Below are positions 27,664-35,546 of a stretch of 64,000 nt of DNA, in pieces. The notes beneath the pieces were generated by a model. That model saw nothing but the letters and a program-made list of their open reading frames with translations. It was not told the origin of the DNA and did no database searches. The translations under genes were made by a program, and so were the position numbers. Position 1 is the stretch's first letter, and the number at the start of each line of letters is the position of its first letter. Origin of the DNA: Clostridia bacterium (GTDB lineage: Bacteria > Bacillota > Clostridia > Lachnospirales > Anaerotignaceae); contig RZZU01000008.1 in NCBI GenBank assembly GCA_009929735.1, positions 1-64,000 on the forward strand, written 5' to 3'.

Positions 27664-29202
27664 ATGAAGCGGCTTATCGCAGTAATCATGATGCTGCTTA
27701 TGGCAATGGGTAGTACTTTACCCGTTTTTGGTGCCATCGTGACGAATGCTGATCCATGGGCAGTGGCTTCTATGGAATTCGCTTATAATCAGGGGTTAAT
27801 TACGGAAGATGACCTTCTGGATGCGAAAAGGGATATTACAAGAATTGAGTTTTGTAAAATTGTAGTGCTTTTATATGAAAAAAACAAAGGCGAAAAGCTA
27901 ATCCCTAGAAATAAAAGTCCCTTTACAGATTGTGATGATGCGGCGGTTATTTCAGCTTATGAGGCGGGAATTATAAGTGGAACAGAACCCACAAAGTTTC
28001 AACCAAACGATACGCTAACACGAGAACAGCTGGCAATTATGCTGAACCGAATTCTAAAAAATTGGGATATTACGTTAAAGGCAGGGACGAAAAAATATGC
28101 TTTTCCTGATATTACGGTGTTAATGCAGCATTCTATTGATGTGATTAATAAGGTAAAGGCAGCTGGAATTCTGGTGGGGGAAGATGATGGGCAATTTTAC
28201 CCTATGAGAGGATTGACGTTTGAAGAAGCGGTAATTGGCCTTGTGAAAACGTGTCATTATGCAGAAAAAAGTGCAGAGGTGGTTGAGGACAAAACTGAGG
28301 GAACTGAGCAAGAAAGCATAAGCGCAGAAGCGGAAGAGCCTTTGGAAGAAAAACAGGCCTCGAATGATACAAGTATTCAAAATGAAACTCCCTACAATAC
28401 GGTTTATATCAAAGACAAGAAAATTTCTTTGGAGGAAACTTCCAAGCAGTTGATTGGTGATTGGGGTAATCCGGATAGAATTGATTCTACAGTTTATGGC
28501 TTAAAACGGTATGTTTATATCGGAAATTACGAGAACTATTTTTTTGTCACATTGAAAGATGATAAAATTATAGAAGTGTTTGTGCCCACCAAGAATTTTT
28601 CCTATTTGGGTACAGATGGGGATGGCACGTCGGTGGACATTAAACAGATTGATTATATCAGTTTGGTAGAGCACAGTGCCATTATTGAAACGGAAGCAAC
28701 GCATGCGGGAATACCTTTGGACTACGAGGGAACAATAAGAGGCCTTCTCTTGCAGGATCGGGAGTTTGCCTATGGAAACAGTGAGAAAAGCGGTTTGACG
28801 GCTGCCGAGCGTATAACACTGGGAACAGAATTACTTGATTTAATTCAGGTAAAGCGTAAGGAGCAGGGGGTACCTCTTTTGACAGAAATTGAGAAGCTCT
28901 CTTCTGTGGCCATGGCTCATAGCAAGGATATGGTAGACAATAAATATTTTAGCTATACAGGTCAGGATGGCAGCAGTCCTTTTACCAGAATTCAAGCGGA
29001 AAAAATTTTCTTTACCAGTGCATTGGAGGTAATTGCGAAGCAAAGGGGCGATGTCACCGATGTCTATCAGCAATGGATTCGAACGGGGGCTCAATTTCAG
29101 GCGTTGCTCGATCCGACTATGGATTCTGCAGGTGTCGGCGTTGCGCAAAGTGCAAAAGATCTTTATGTTACAATTGATTTATGCGGTGGCATAAAAGAAT
29201 AA
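27664..29202 (+). CDS. Secreted protein with SLH-like repeats and a C-terminal CAP domain
   Basis: 512 residues. A signal peptide (residues 1-23, MKRLIAVIMMLLMAMGSTLP then VFGA) is followed by S-layer-homology-like repeats (FTDCDDAAVISAYEAGIISG, FQPNDTLTREQLAIMLNRIL, GQFYPMRGLTFEEAV) up to ~residue 195. A Glu-rich linker (~200-240) leads to a CAP-associated region and a CAP/SCP domain with VAMAHSKDMVDNKYFSYTGQDGSSPF. The SLH part would bind it to the cell wall. CAP proteins in clostridia are common extracellular proteins of uncertain function. Own promoter and terminator; no operon partners. Confidence 0.88.
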   Translation: MKRLIAVIMMLLMAMGSTLPVFGAIVTNADPWAVASMEFAYNQGLITEDDLLDAKRDITRIEFCKIVVLLYEKNKGEKLIPRNKSPFTDCDDAAVISAYEAGIISGTEPTKFQPNDTLTREQLAIMLNRILKNWDITLKAGTKKYAFPDITVLMQHSIDVINKVKAAGILVGEDDGQFYPMRGLTFEEAVIGLVKTCHYAEKSAEVVEDKTEGTEQESISAEAEEPLEEKQASNDTSIQNETPYNTVYIKDKKISLEETSKQLIGDWGNPDRIDSTVYGLKRYVYIGNYENYFFVTLKDDKIIEVFVPTKNFSYLGTDGDGTSVDIKQIDYISLVEHSAIIETEATHAGIPLDYEGTIRGLLLQDREFAYGNSEKSGLTAAERITLGTELLDLIQVKRKEQGVPLLTEIEKLSSVAMAHSKDMVDNKYFSYTGQDGSSPFTRIQAEKIFFTSALEVIAKQRGDVTDVYQQWIRTGAQFQALLDPTMDSAGVGVAQSAKDLYVTIDLCGGIKE

Positions 29203-29204
29203 AA

Positions 29205-29258
29205 CATACACCTCGCCTTTTAACAGTAAGTAAACTGGGGAAAGCGGGGTGTTTTTTA
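29205..29258 (+). terminator. Terminator of the SLH/CAP gene
   Basis: ACACC-CGC pairs with GCG-GGTGT across a longer loop, followed by T6. Confidence 0.65.
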
Positions 29259-29439
29259 TAGTTTTGAGGGTGCTTTTCGCATAAATTGTCGACTACTTAA
29301 ATTCTTTTTATACTAAGGATTTTTGCATACAAAAATACTGCATTTCTTTGTTATTTTGATGTAATTTTATGCTTTAGGAAAAGTAATTTTACTGCCATGG
29401 TTAAGGAGTGTCTTTATAGCCGCAAAAAAATGATTAAAA

Positions 29440-29478
29440 AAGAGCGTTTCTGAAGTGGATTACTTCAAAAACGCTCCT
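29440..29478 (-). terminator. Terminator of the citrate-aconitase-IDH operon
   Basis: Read on the minus strand: GAGCGTTT-TTGAAGT pairs with ACTTCAG-AAACGCTC, followed by T6. It lies ~50 bases beyond the IDH stop. Positions 29259-29439 contain no gene that I can see. Confidence 0.85.
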
Positions 29479-29529
29479 TGCACTTAAAAAAATGAAAGAT
29501 TTTCCGATTTACAAAAGAAGCTTTGTTTT

Positions 29530-30528
29530 TTATAAAGCGGCGATAACCGCATCAGCAAATTCCTCTGTAGAGGCTGTTCCGCCCATATCCACAGTAAGAA
29601 CCTTTCCTTCGCCGATTACTTTTTCCACTGCGCTTTCAATGCTTGCCGCAGCTTCTCCTTCGCCTAAATGTGCAAGCATGAGCGAGGCGGAGAGAATTGC
29701 CGCAGTGGGGTTGATTTTATGCTGACCTGCAATGTCGGGAGCAGAGCCATGAATCGGTTCAAAAATTGCCCCGTCCACACCGATATTTGCACTGGGAGTC
29801 AGCCCAAGACCACCTACTAAGCCTGCACAAAGGTCGGAAACGATGTCACCATAGAGGTTTGGGCATACCAGCACATCATAATCCTCGGGGTGCATCACCA
29901 GGCGCATACACATAGCGTCTACGATACTGTCGTTAAATTGAATTTGTGGGTATTCTTTCGCAATTTCTCTGGCAATATCAAGGAACATACCGTCAGTACA
30001 TTTCATAATATTTGCTTTATGTACGGCGGTTACTTTTTTTCTGCCTTCTCTGACGGCATAGTCAAAGGCATAGCGAATAATGCGTTCACAGCCTTTTCTT
30101 GTAAAAAGCTTAATGCTTTCGGCAGTATTTTCATCAACCATACGCTCAATACCGGCATAAAGGTCTTCTGTATTTTCCCGAACAATAACCAAATCAATAT
30201 TTTCAAATTTGGTAATTACACCCGGATAGGTTTTTGCGGGGCGAACGTTTGCATACAAATCGAATGTTTTTCTTAAAGCAACGTTTACACTGCGAAACCC
30301 TGTGCCTACAGGGGTGGTGATGGGGCCTTTGAGGGCTATCCCCGTTTTGCGGATGGATGCAATGGTTTCATCGGGCAAGGGGGTACCGTATTTTTCAATC
30401 ATTGCCGCACCTGCCTGTGCCTCTTCCCATTGGATGTCAACGCCCGTTGCCTCAACAACCTTTTTTGCCGCTGCAATTACCTCGGGGCCGCTGCCGTCAC
30501 CGGGAATTAAAGTAACATAATATGCCAT
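29530..30528 (-). CDS. NAD-dependent isocitrate dehydrogenase
   Basis: 332-residue member of the isocitrate/isopropylmalate dehydrogenase family. It oxidatively decarboxylates isocitrate to 2-oxoglutarate. [15 protein letters not shown] opens the protein; [14 protein letters not shown] is the substrate-binding region typical of NAD-type IDH rather than IPMDH; the metal-site aspartates lie in [10 protein letters not shown] and [29 protein letters not shown] is the cofactor-binding loop. It is the last gene of the minus-strand trio with aconitase and Re-citrate synthase, which supports IDH over IPMDH or homoisocitrate dehydrogenase. RBS AGGAGG precedes the ATG. Confidence 0.9.
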   Translation of the reverse strand: MAYYVTLIPGDGSGPEVIAAAKKVVEATGVDIQWEEAQAGAAMIEKYGTPLPDETIASIRKTGIALKGPITTPVGTGFRSVNVALRKTFDLYANVRPAKTYPGVITKFENIDLVIVRENTEDLYAGIERMVDENTAESIKLFTRKGCERIIRYAFDYAVREGRKKVTAVHKANIMKCTDGMFLDIAREIAKEYPQIQFNDSIVDAMCMRLVMHPEDYDVLVCPNLYGDIVSDLCAGLVGGLGLTPSANIGVDGAIFEPIHGSAPDIAGQHKINPTAAILSASLMLAHLGEGEAAASIESAVEKVIGEGKVLTVDMGGTASTEEFADAVIAAL

Positions 30529-30580
30529 TTGTTTTTCCTCCTGCTATATAAGTCAATCATAGGATTTTGACGGATTTGTG

Positions 30581-30622
30581 CAATGTATTCGGTGGGAGTA
30601 CAGGCTCAGACTAAATACATTG
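30581..30622. repeat. Inverted repeat between aconitase and IDH
   Basis: CAATGTATT at 30581-30589 and AATACATTG at 30614-30622 are perfect complements with a 24-base loop. It could be a processing or attenuation structure within the operon; no T-run follows on the minus strand. Confidence 0.4.
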
Positions 30623-30721
30623 TTCTTGCAAACACCATCCGTTATGTGTAAAATCCTGAAATCGTTTTGTGATTAAGTATATCTGCTTTTTGCGAATGTC
30701 TTTCAAGTTTGGTTTGTTTTC

Positions 30722-32650
30722 TTAGTTAGACTCTTTTGTATAGTTTAACAAACCGCCTGCCAACAGAATATCTCTCTGTCTTGTGGAAATATTCAAACGA
30801 GTACGGATTTCTTCGCCGGTACGTACATGGGTTACGATAACATCCTGACCGTCTACGGCACTTTTGATTTGATCTGCTACATATTTAATGCTAAATTCAT
30901 CGCCAAGCTGAATGGAATCATAATCCCATTCGTTTACAAAAACCAAGGGCAAAATACCGTTATTAATCAAATTTGCCATATGTATTCTAGCGAAAGATTT
31001 TGCAAGAACAGATTTTACGCCTAATTGTAAAGGAGCCAAAGCGGCGTGCTCACGGCTGCTGCCCTGCCCGTAGTTTTGCCCTGCAATAATGAAACCGCCG
31101 CCTGCCGCTTTTGCACGAGCGGGGAATTTAGGGTCGCAAGGAGTTAAGCAATAATCTGCCAAATAAGGCACATTAGAGCGGTAGGGAAGAAGCTTTGCAT
31201 TGGAGGGCATGATATGGTCGGTGGTGATATTATCTCCTACTTTAATCAATGCGCCGCCGTGAATATCCTTCGATATTTTTGTATTTTTAGGAAAAGGCTG
31301 AATATTAGGTCCTCTTACCACGGTTACCGTTTCTTTTTCCGCAGCAGGGGGGATAATCAGGTTATCATTTACCAAAAAATGCTCGGGCATAGAAATTAAA
31401 GGTGCTTCCCCCAAAGTGTGGGGATCAGTCAGTTTTCCCGAAAGAGCACTGGCAACCGCAGTTTCTGGGCTTACAATATAAACCTGTGCGGATTTTGTGC
31501 CGCTTCTGCCTTCAAAGTTACGGTTGATGGTTCTTAAGGAAACCGCATTGGTAGCAGGTGCCTGACCCATACCGATACAAGGGCCGCAGCCGCATTCCAA
31601 AACACGGGCACCGGCAGCAATAATATCGGCAAGGGAGCCGTTTGCCGCCAGCATATTCATAACTTGCTTAGAGCCAGGGGCTATAACCAAGCTTACGTTT
31701 GGATCAACGGTTTTGCCTTTCAGTAAAGCCGCTACGGTCATCATATCCGTATAGGAGGAGTTGGTGCAGCTGCCTATGGCAACCTGATCCACCGCTAAAC
31801 CCTGAATTTCTTTTACTTGTTTGATGTTGTCGGGGCTGTGAGGACAAGCAACCAAGGGTACGATTTTATCTAAATCAACGGTGATTTCCTCGTCATATGC
31901 AGCGTCAGCATCGGCAGAAAGCTCTATCCAATCTTCCTCTCGTCCCTGTGCTTTCAGGAAGGCCTTTGTCACCTCATCACTGGGGAAAACAGAGGTGGTT
32001 GCGCCTAATTCCGCACCCATATTCGTAATGGTTGCTCTTTGTGGAACGCTTAAGCTTTTCACGCCCTCACCGCTGTATTCCATGACCTTGCCTACGCCGC
32101 CTTTTACGGAAAGCAGACGAAGTACTTCAAGGATAACGTCCTTTGCGGTTACCCATGGCTGTAAAGAACCGATAAGATTTACACGGCAAACCTTGGGCAT
32201 TGCCAGATAATATGCACCGCCGCCCATTGCTACTGCAACATCCAGACCGCCTGCGCCGATGGCAAGCATACCAATGCCGCCCCCTGTGGGTGTATGGCTG
32301 TCGGAGCCTAAAAGGGTTTTTCCGGGCTTTCCAAAACGCTCAAGATGTACCTGATGGCAAATGCCATTTCCGGGTTTGGAAAAATAGATACCGTGTTTTT
32401 TCGCTACGGTTTGAATATATTTATGGTCATCTGCATTTTCAAAGCCTGTTTGCAGTGTATTGTGGTCAATATATGCAACAGAACGCTCTGTTTTTACCCG
32501 TGGGATTCCCATGGCCTCAAATTGCAGATATGCCATGGTGCCTGTGGAATCCTGCGTTAAGGTCTGGTCGATTTTAATGGCAATTTCCTTGCCGGGAGTC
32601 ATGTCTGCACTAACCAGATGGGTGCTGATCAGTTTTTCTGTAAGGTTCAT
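30722..32650 (-). CDS. Aconitate hydratase
   Basis: 642 residues, the compact aconitase form common in clostridia. The [4Fe-4S] cysteines sit in SCTNSSY and CGCGPCIGMG. Further motifs are DSHTPTGGGIGMLAIGAGGLDVA and the C-terminal swivel domain segment QNYGQGSSREHAALAPLQLG with active-site Ser/Arg. It interconverts citrate and isocitrate between its two neighbours' reactions. The start is 15 bases after the Re-citrate synthase stop, with TAAGGAGG upstream. Related dehydratases (isopropylmalate, homoaconitate) are ruled out by the length and context. Confidence 0.92.
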   Translation of the reverse strand: MNLTEKLISTHLVSADMTPGKEIAIKIDQTLTQDSTGTMAYLQFEAMGIPRVKTERSVAYIDHNTLQTGFENADDHKYIQTVAKKHGIYFSKPGNGICHQVHLERFGKPGKTLLGSDSHTPTGGGIGMLAIGAGGLDVAVAMGGGAYYLAMPKVCRVNLIGSLQPWVTAKDVILEVLRLLSVKGGVGKVMEYSGEGVKSLSVPQRATITNMGAELGATTSVFPSDEVTKAFLKAQGREEDWIELSADADAAYDEEITVDLDKIVPLVACPHSPDNIKQVKEIQGLAVDQVAIGSCTNSSYTDMMTVAALLKGKTVDPNVSLVIAPGSKQVMNMLAANGSLADIIAAGARVLECGCGPCIGMGQAPATNAVSLRTINRNFEGRSGTKSAQVYIVSPETAVASALSGKLTDPHTLGEAPLISMPEHFLVNDNLIIPPAAEKETVTVVRGPNIQPFPKNTKISKDIHGGALIKVGDNITTDHIMPSNAKLLPYRSNVPYLADYCLTPCDPKFPARAKAAGGGFIIAGQNYGQGSSREHAALAPLQLGVKSVLAKSFARIHMANLINNGILPLVFVNEWDYDSIQLGDEFSIKYVADQIKSAVDGQDVIVTHVRTGEEIRTRLNISTRQRDILLAGGLLNYTKESN

Positions 32651-32665
32651 ATACTTGCGTCCTCC

Positions 32666-34054
32666 TTATTTTTTGTTCTTTTTTATTGCAAATAGATGAG
32701 GGGTCAGGCTTTTCACAGCTTCAATCAATTCTTCTTTGCTGATGAAGGTAACACGACCGTCTTCATAAAGGCTGTCCACCCAATTGAGTAAAATAGTTGC
32801 TTCCGGAGAGCTTTTGTGAATCCTATCCTCGCCCTTTAAGCCAAGGTATTGGTTCAGCCAGTAAGCAATGCCTGCAGAACCGGAATTCTTGTTGATTTCA
32901 ACGCCGATGGGACGGTTTAATATCTTTGCGGTATTGAAAATATTGTAAATCTCTTCGTCCTTTGCCATACCGTCAGCATGAATGCCGGCACGGGTTACGT
33001 TGAAATCTCTGCCCACAAAAGGCGTTCTGTCAGGAATTGGATAGCCCAAATCTGATTCATAATATTCGGCAATTTCGGTGATGACTGTGGTATCCATTCC
33101 GTCCAGCGTACCACGCATTTGGGCATATTCGATGACCATTGCTTCCAAAGGTGTGTTGCCTGTTCTTTCGCCAATGCCAAGCAAGGAACAGTTTACCGAG
33201 GCAGCACCGTAAAGCCATGCTGTTGTGGCGTTTACAACAGCCTTATAGAAGTCATTGTGCCCGTGCCATTCAATGAGTTCACTGGGGAACTGGGCAAAAT
33301 GGTTGATGCCGTAAATAATGCCTGCAACGCTTCTGGGAAGGGTTGCGCCGGGGTACGGAACGCCGTAGCCCATGGTATCACAAAAACGGATTTTTACGGG
33401 AATTTGATATTGCATCATCAATTTCCTCAATTCCGTTGCAAAGGGTACCACGAAGCCATAGTAGTCTGCTCTTGTTACGTCCTCGAAATGGCAGCGAGGG
33501 CGTATTCCTAAATCCAAAGCTGCTTTAACGATTTCCAAATAATCATGAAGTGCCTGTTCTCTTGTTTTGTGGAGTTTATTGAAAATATGATAGTCGGAGC
33601 AGCTTACCAAAATGCCGCATTCCTGCAAATTCATATCCTTTACCAATTTAAAGTCCTCTTTGGTGGCACGAATCCAGCCTGTAATTTCGGGGAATTTTAG
33701 CCCCATTTCCTGACAGGCACGGATTGCCTTACGGTCTGTTTCGCTGTAAAGGAAGAATTCACACTGGCGAATTTTTCCATTGGGTCCCCCCAGACGGCTC
33801 AGCATTTCGTAAAGCGTTGTAATTTGCTCTACAGTATAAGGCGTTCTTGCCTGCTGTCCATCACGAAAGGTGGTATCGGTCATCCAAATTTCTTCCGGTG
33901 GGTTCATAGGTACCAAACGATGGTTAAAGGTACACTTTGGAATTTCATCATAGTTGAAGTTATCCCGATAAAGGTTTGGCTCGTCAACGTTTTGTAAGCT
34001 GTATTGATATTGTCTAAGCTCTAAAAGGTTATTTTTTTTATTAAAAGAAAGCAT
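32666..34054 (-). CDS. Re-type citrate synthase (homocitrate synthase family)
   Basis: 462-residue DRE-TIM metallolyase. The metal-binding motif DTTFRDGQQARTPYT is near residue 60, and EWHGHNDFYKAVVNA carries the HxH metal ligands. A long N-terminal part before the barrel and a C-terminal regulatory-like segment fit the Clostridium kluyveri Re-citrate synthase family, which condenses oxaloacetate and acetyl-CoA with the opposite stereochemistry to ordinary citrate synthase. Homologues are often mislabelled homocitrate or isopropylmalate synthase. The linked aconitase and IDH genes are strong support. First gene of the operon; RBS GGGGGGA upstream. Confidence 0.85.
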   Translation of the reverse strand: MLSFNKKNNLLELRQYQYSLQNVDEPNLYRDNFNYDEIPKCTFNHRLVPMNPPEEIWMTDTTFRDGQQARTPYTVEQITTLYEMLSRLGGPNGKIRQCEFFLYSETDRKAIRACQEMGLKFPEITGWIRATKEDFKLVKDMNLQECGILVSCSDYHIFNKLHKTREQALHDYLEIVKAALDLGIRPRCHFEDVTRADYYGFVVPFATELRKLMMQYQIPVKIRFCDTMGYGVPYPGATLPRSVAGIIYGINHFAQFPSELIEWHGHNDFYKAVVNATTAWLYGAASVNCSLLGIGERTGNTPLEAMVIEYAQMRGTLDGMDTTVITEIAEYYESDLGYPIPDRTPFVGRDFNVTRAGIHADGMAKDEEIYNIFNTAKILNRPIGVEINKNSGSAGIAYWLNQYLGLKGEDRIHKSSPEATILLNWVDSLYEDGRVTFISKEELIEAVKSLTPHLFAIKKNKK

Positions 34055-34352
34055 TGAATCCCCCCTGTTACAATTTTGCTGTTACATTAACATACTTTTT
34101 ATTTATAAAATATATCAATAAATTCCTTTTAAGTCAATAAGAAATAATGCATAATATAAATATATAAAAATGGCATTTTTACAAAAATATGCCTAAATGT
34201 CAATAAAATATGAAAAAATGTAGAATCAAATCAATAGAAATATAGAATACTAAGACAAAATCATATTAAATTCATTAGAAAAATTAATAATTGATTTTTG
34301 GCTGCATGAAAAAGGGCTTTCTATGTTTTATCATAGAAAGCCTTTTTATCAA
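34055..34352. other. AT-rich intergenic region with terminator
   Basis: The AT-rich part presumably holds the minus-strand operon promoter; TTGATA and TATGTT spaced 18 bases are visible on the minus strand around 34096-34125. The right part contains the terminator at 34309-34348. Confidence 0.4.
34309..34348 (-). terminator. Terminator of the lipoprotein gene
   Basis: AAAGGCTTTCTATG pairs with CATAGAAAGCCCTTT (minus strand) around TATAAAA-type loop; T-run follows. It starts just after the lipoprotein stop and reads as a terminator on both strands. Confidence 0.85.
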
Positions 34353-35357
34353 CTATTTTTCCATTGCTTTTTCGGCAAAATCCGTTCTTACTAAGTCGTC
34401 AAAAGCAACTCTTTGTGTCAGCTGTCCGCCCTGTTCCATAATGTCTTGAATCAGATTGAAGCCTTCTTCGGAAAATGCAGGGTCTTCTTTCCATGTATCC
34501 TGCACTTTGTAACGTTCAATAATGGTTGTTAAGGTTTCAACGTCGGAATCGGGAAATTGAGGTGAGATTGCTTTTGCAATTTCCTCAGAGGTATGCTCCT
34601 TTACCCAAACCTGACCTTTATAAATTGCTCTTGTAAAGGCTTCGATAATTTCTGGATGCTCGTTCATGAAGTCGTCCCTTGCCATATAAACGGTGTAGGG
34701 AACATATCCGCTAGCTTCACCCAAAGAAGCAACAATATAACCGTTGCCGCTGTTTTCCAATGTGGTTGCTACAGGCTCGAATTCCACCGTGTAATCCCCT
34801 ACATTTCCCGTGAATGCGCCTGCTGTGGAGGAAAAGTCAATATTGTTGATGATTTCCACATCTTCATTCAGCTTTAAGCCGTTTTTCGTCAGAACATATT
34901 CCAAAACCATTTCGGGCATACCGCCCAATCTGCCACCGATGACGGATTTTCCGTTTAAATCCTCCCATTTAAAATCGGGCTCATCTACACGGGAAACAAG
35001 GAAGTTGCCTGCTCTTTGCGTAAGCTGAAGGAAAGCCTTTGGATAATCCTCTTTGCCTTCGTTATACACGTAGATTCCTGCCTCTGTACCCAAAAGAGAA
35101 ATGTCGGCAGCATCGGAAAGCAATGCTGTCATGGATTTGTCTGCACCATTGCCAATGGCAACCGTTACATCCAGTCCTTCTTCTTCAAAAAAACCTAATT
35201 CCTGTGCAACATACTGAGGTGCATAAAATACGGAATGCACCACCTCATTGAGTCTGGCGGGGGTGAGTTCTGCCTGTGCTGCAGGCTGGGAAGAACAGCC
35301 AGCCAACAGGGCTAACGCCATGCCGCCTGATAATAATAGAGCTATGAACTTTTTCAT
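34353..35357 (-). CDS. ABC transporter substrate-binding lipoprotein (NMT1/SsuA-like), orphan
   Basis: 334 residues with a lipoprotein signal (lipobox LLAGC at residues ~17-21). The body is a periplasmic-binding type II fold like SsuA/ThiY: VFYAPQYVAQELGFFEEEGLDVTV, ADISLLGTEAGIYVYN, WEDLNGKSVIGGRLGGMPEMVLEYVL. Such proteins bind sulfonates, nitrate, thiamine precursors or similar small molecules and deliver them to a permease/ATPase pair. No such genes are adjacent, so it relies on partners elsewhere or is a remnant of a split operon. The ligand is unknown. Confidence 0.8.
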   Translation of the reverse strand: MKKFIALLLSGGMALALLAGCSSQPAAQAELTPARLNEVVHSVFYAPQYVAQELGFFEEEGLDVTVAIGNGADKSMTALLSDAADISLLGTEAGIYVYNEGKEDYPKAFLQLTQRAGNFLVSRVDEPDFKWEDLNGKSVIGGRLGGMPEMVLEYVLTKNGLKLNEDVEIINNIDFSSTAGAFTGNVGDYTVEFEPVATTLENSGNGYIVASLGEASGYVPYTVYMARDDFMNEHPEIIEAFTRAIYKGQVWVKEHTSEEIAKAISPQFPDSDVETLTTIIERYKVQDTWKEDPAFSEEGFNLIQDIMEQGGQLTQRVAFDDLVRTDFAEKAMEK

Positions 35358-35546
35358 GTGTGACCTCCTGCGGATGTTTTCATTGCTACTATATGCGGCA
35401 AAGGTATCAAATTCAAATTGTCCTTGGGAAATTTTCGGTTTTTGTAATATGTTTTTTTGCTGTTTTAGTGTATAATAAACTATTGGTATGATGAAATGAA
35501 CAAAGTTTTCCCAAAGTGGGTTTTTATAGAAATCAGGAGGTCAATT

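Noticed and set aside
30302..32577. Plus-strand open frames within the IDH and aconitase genes
   Set aside because: They are antisense to genes with intact family motifs and have no coherent protein features.
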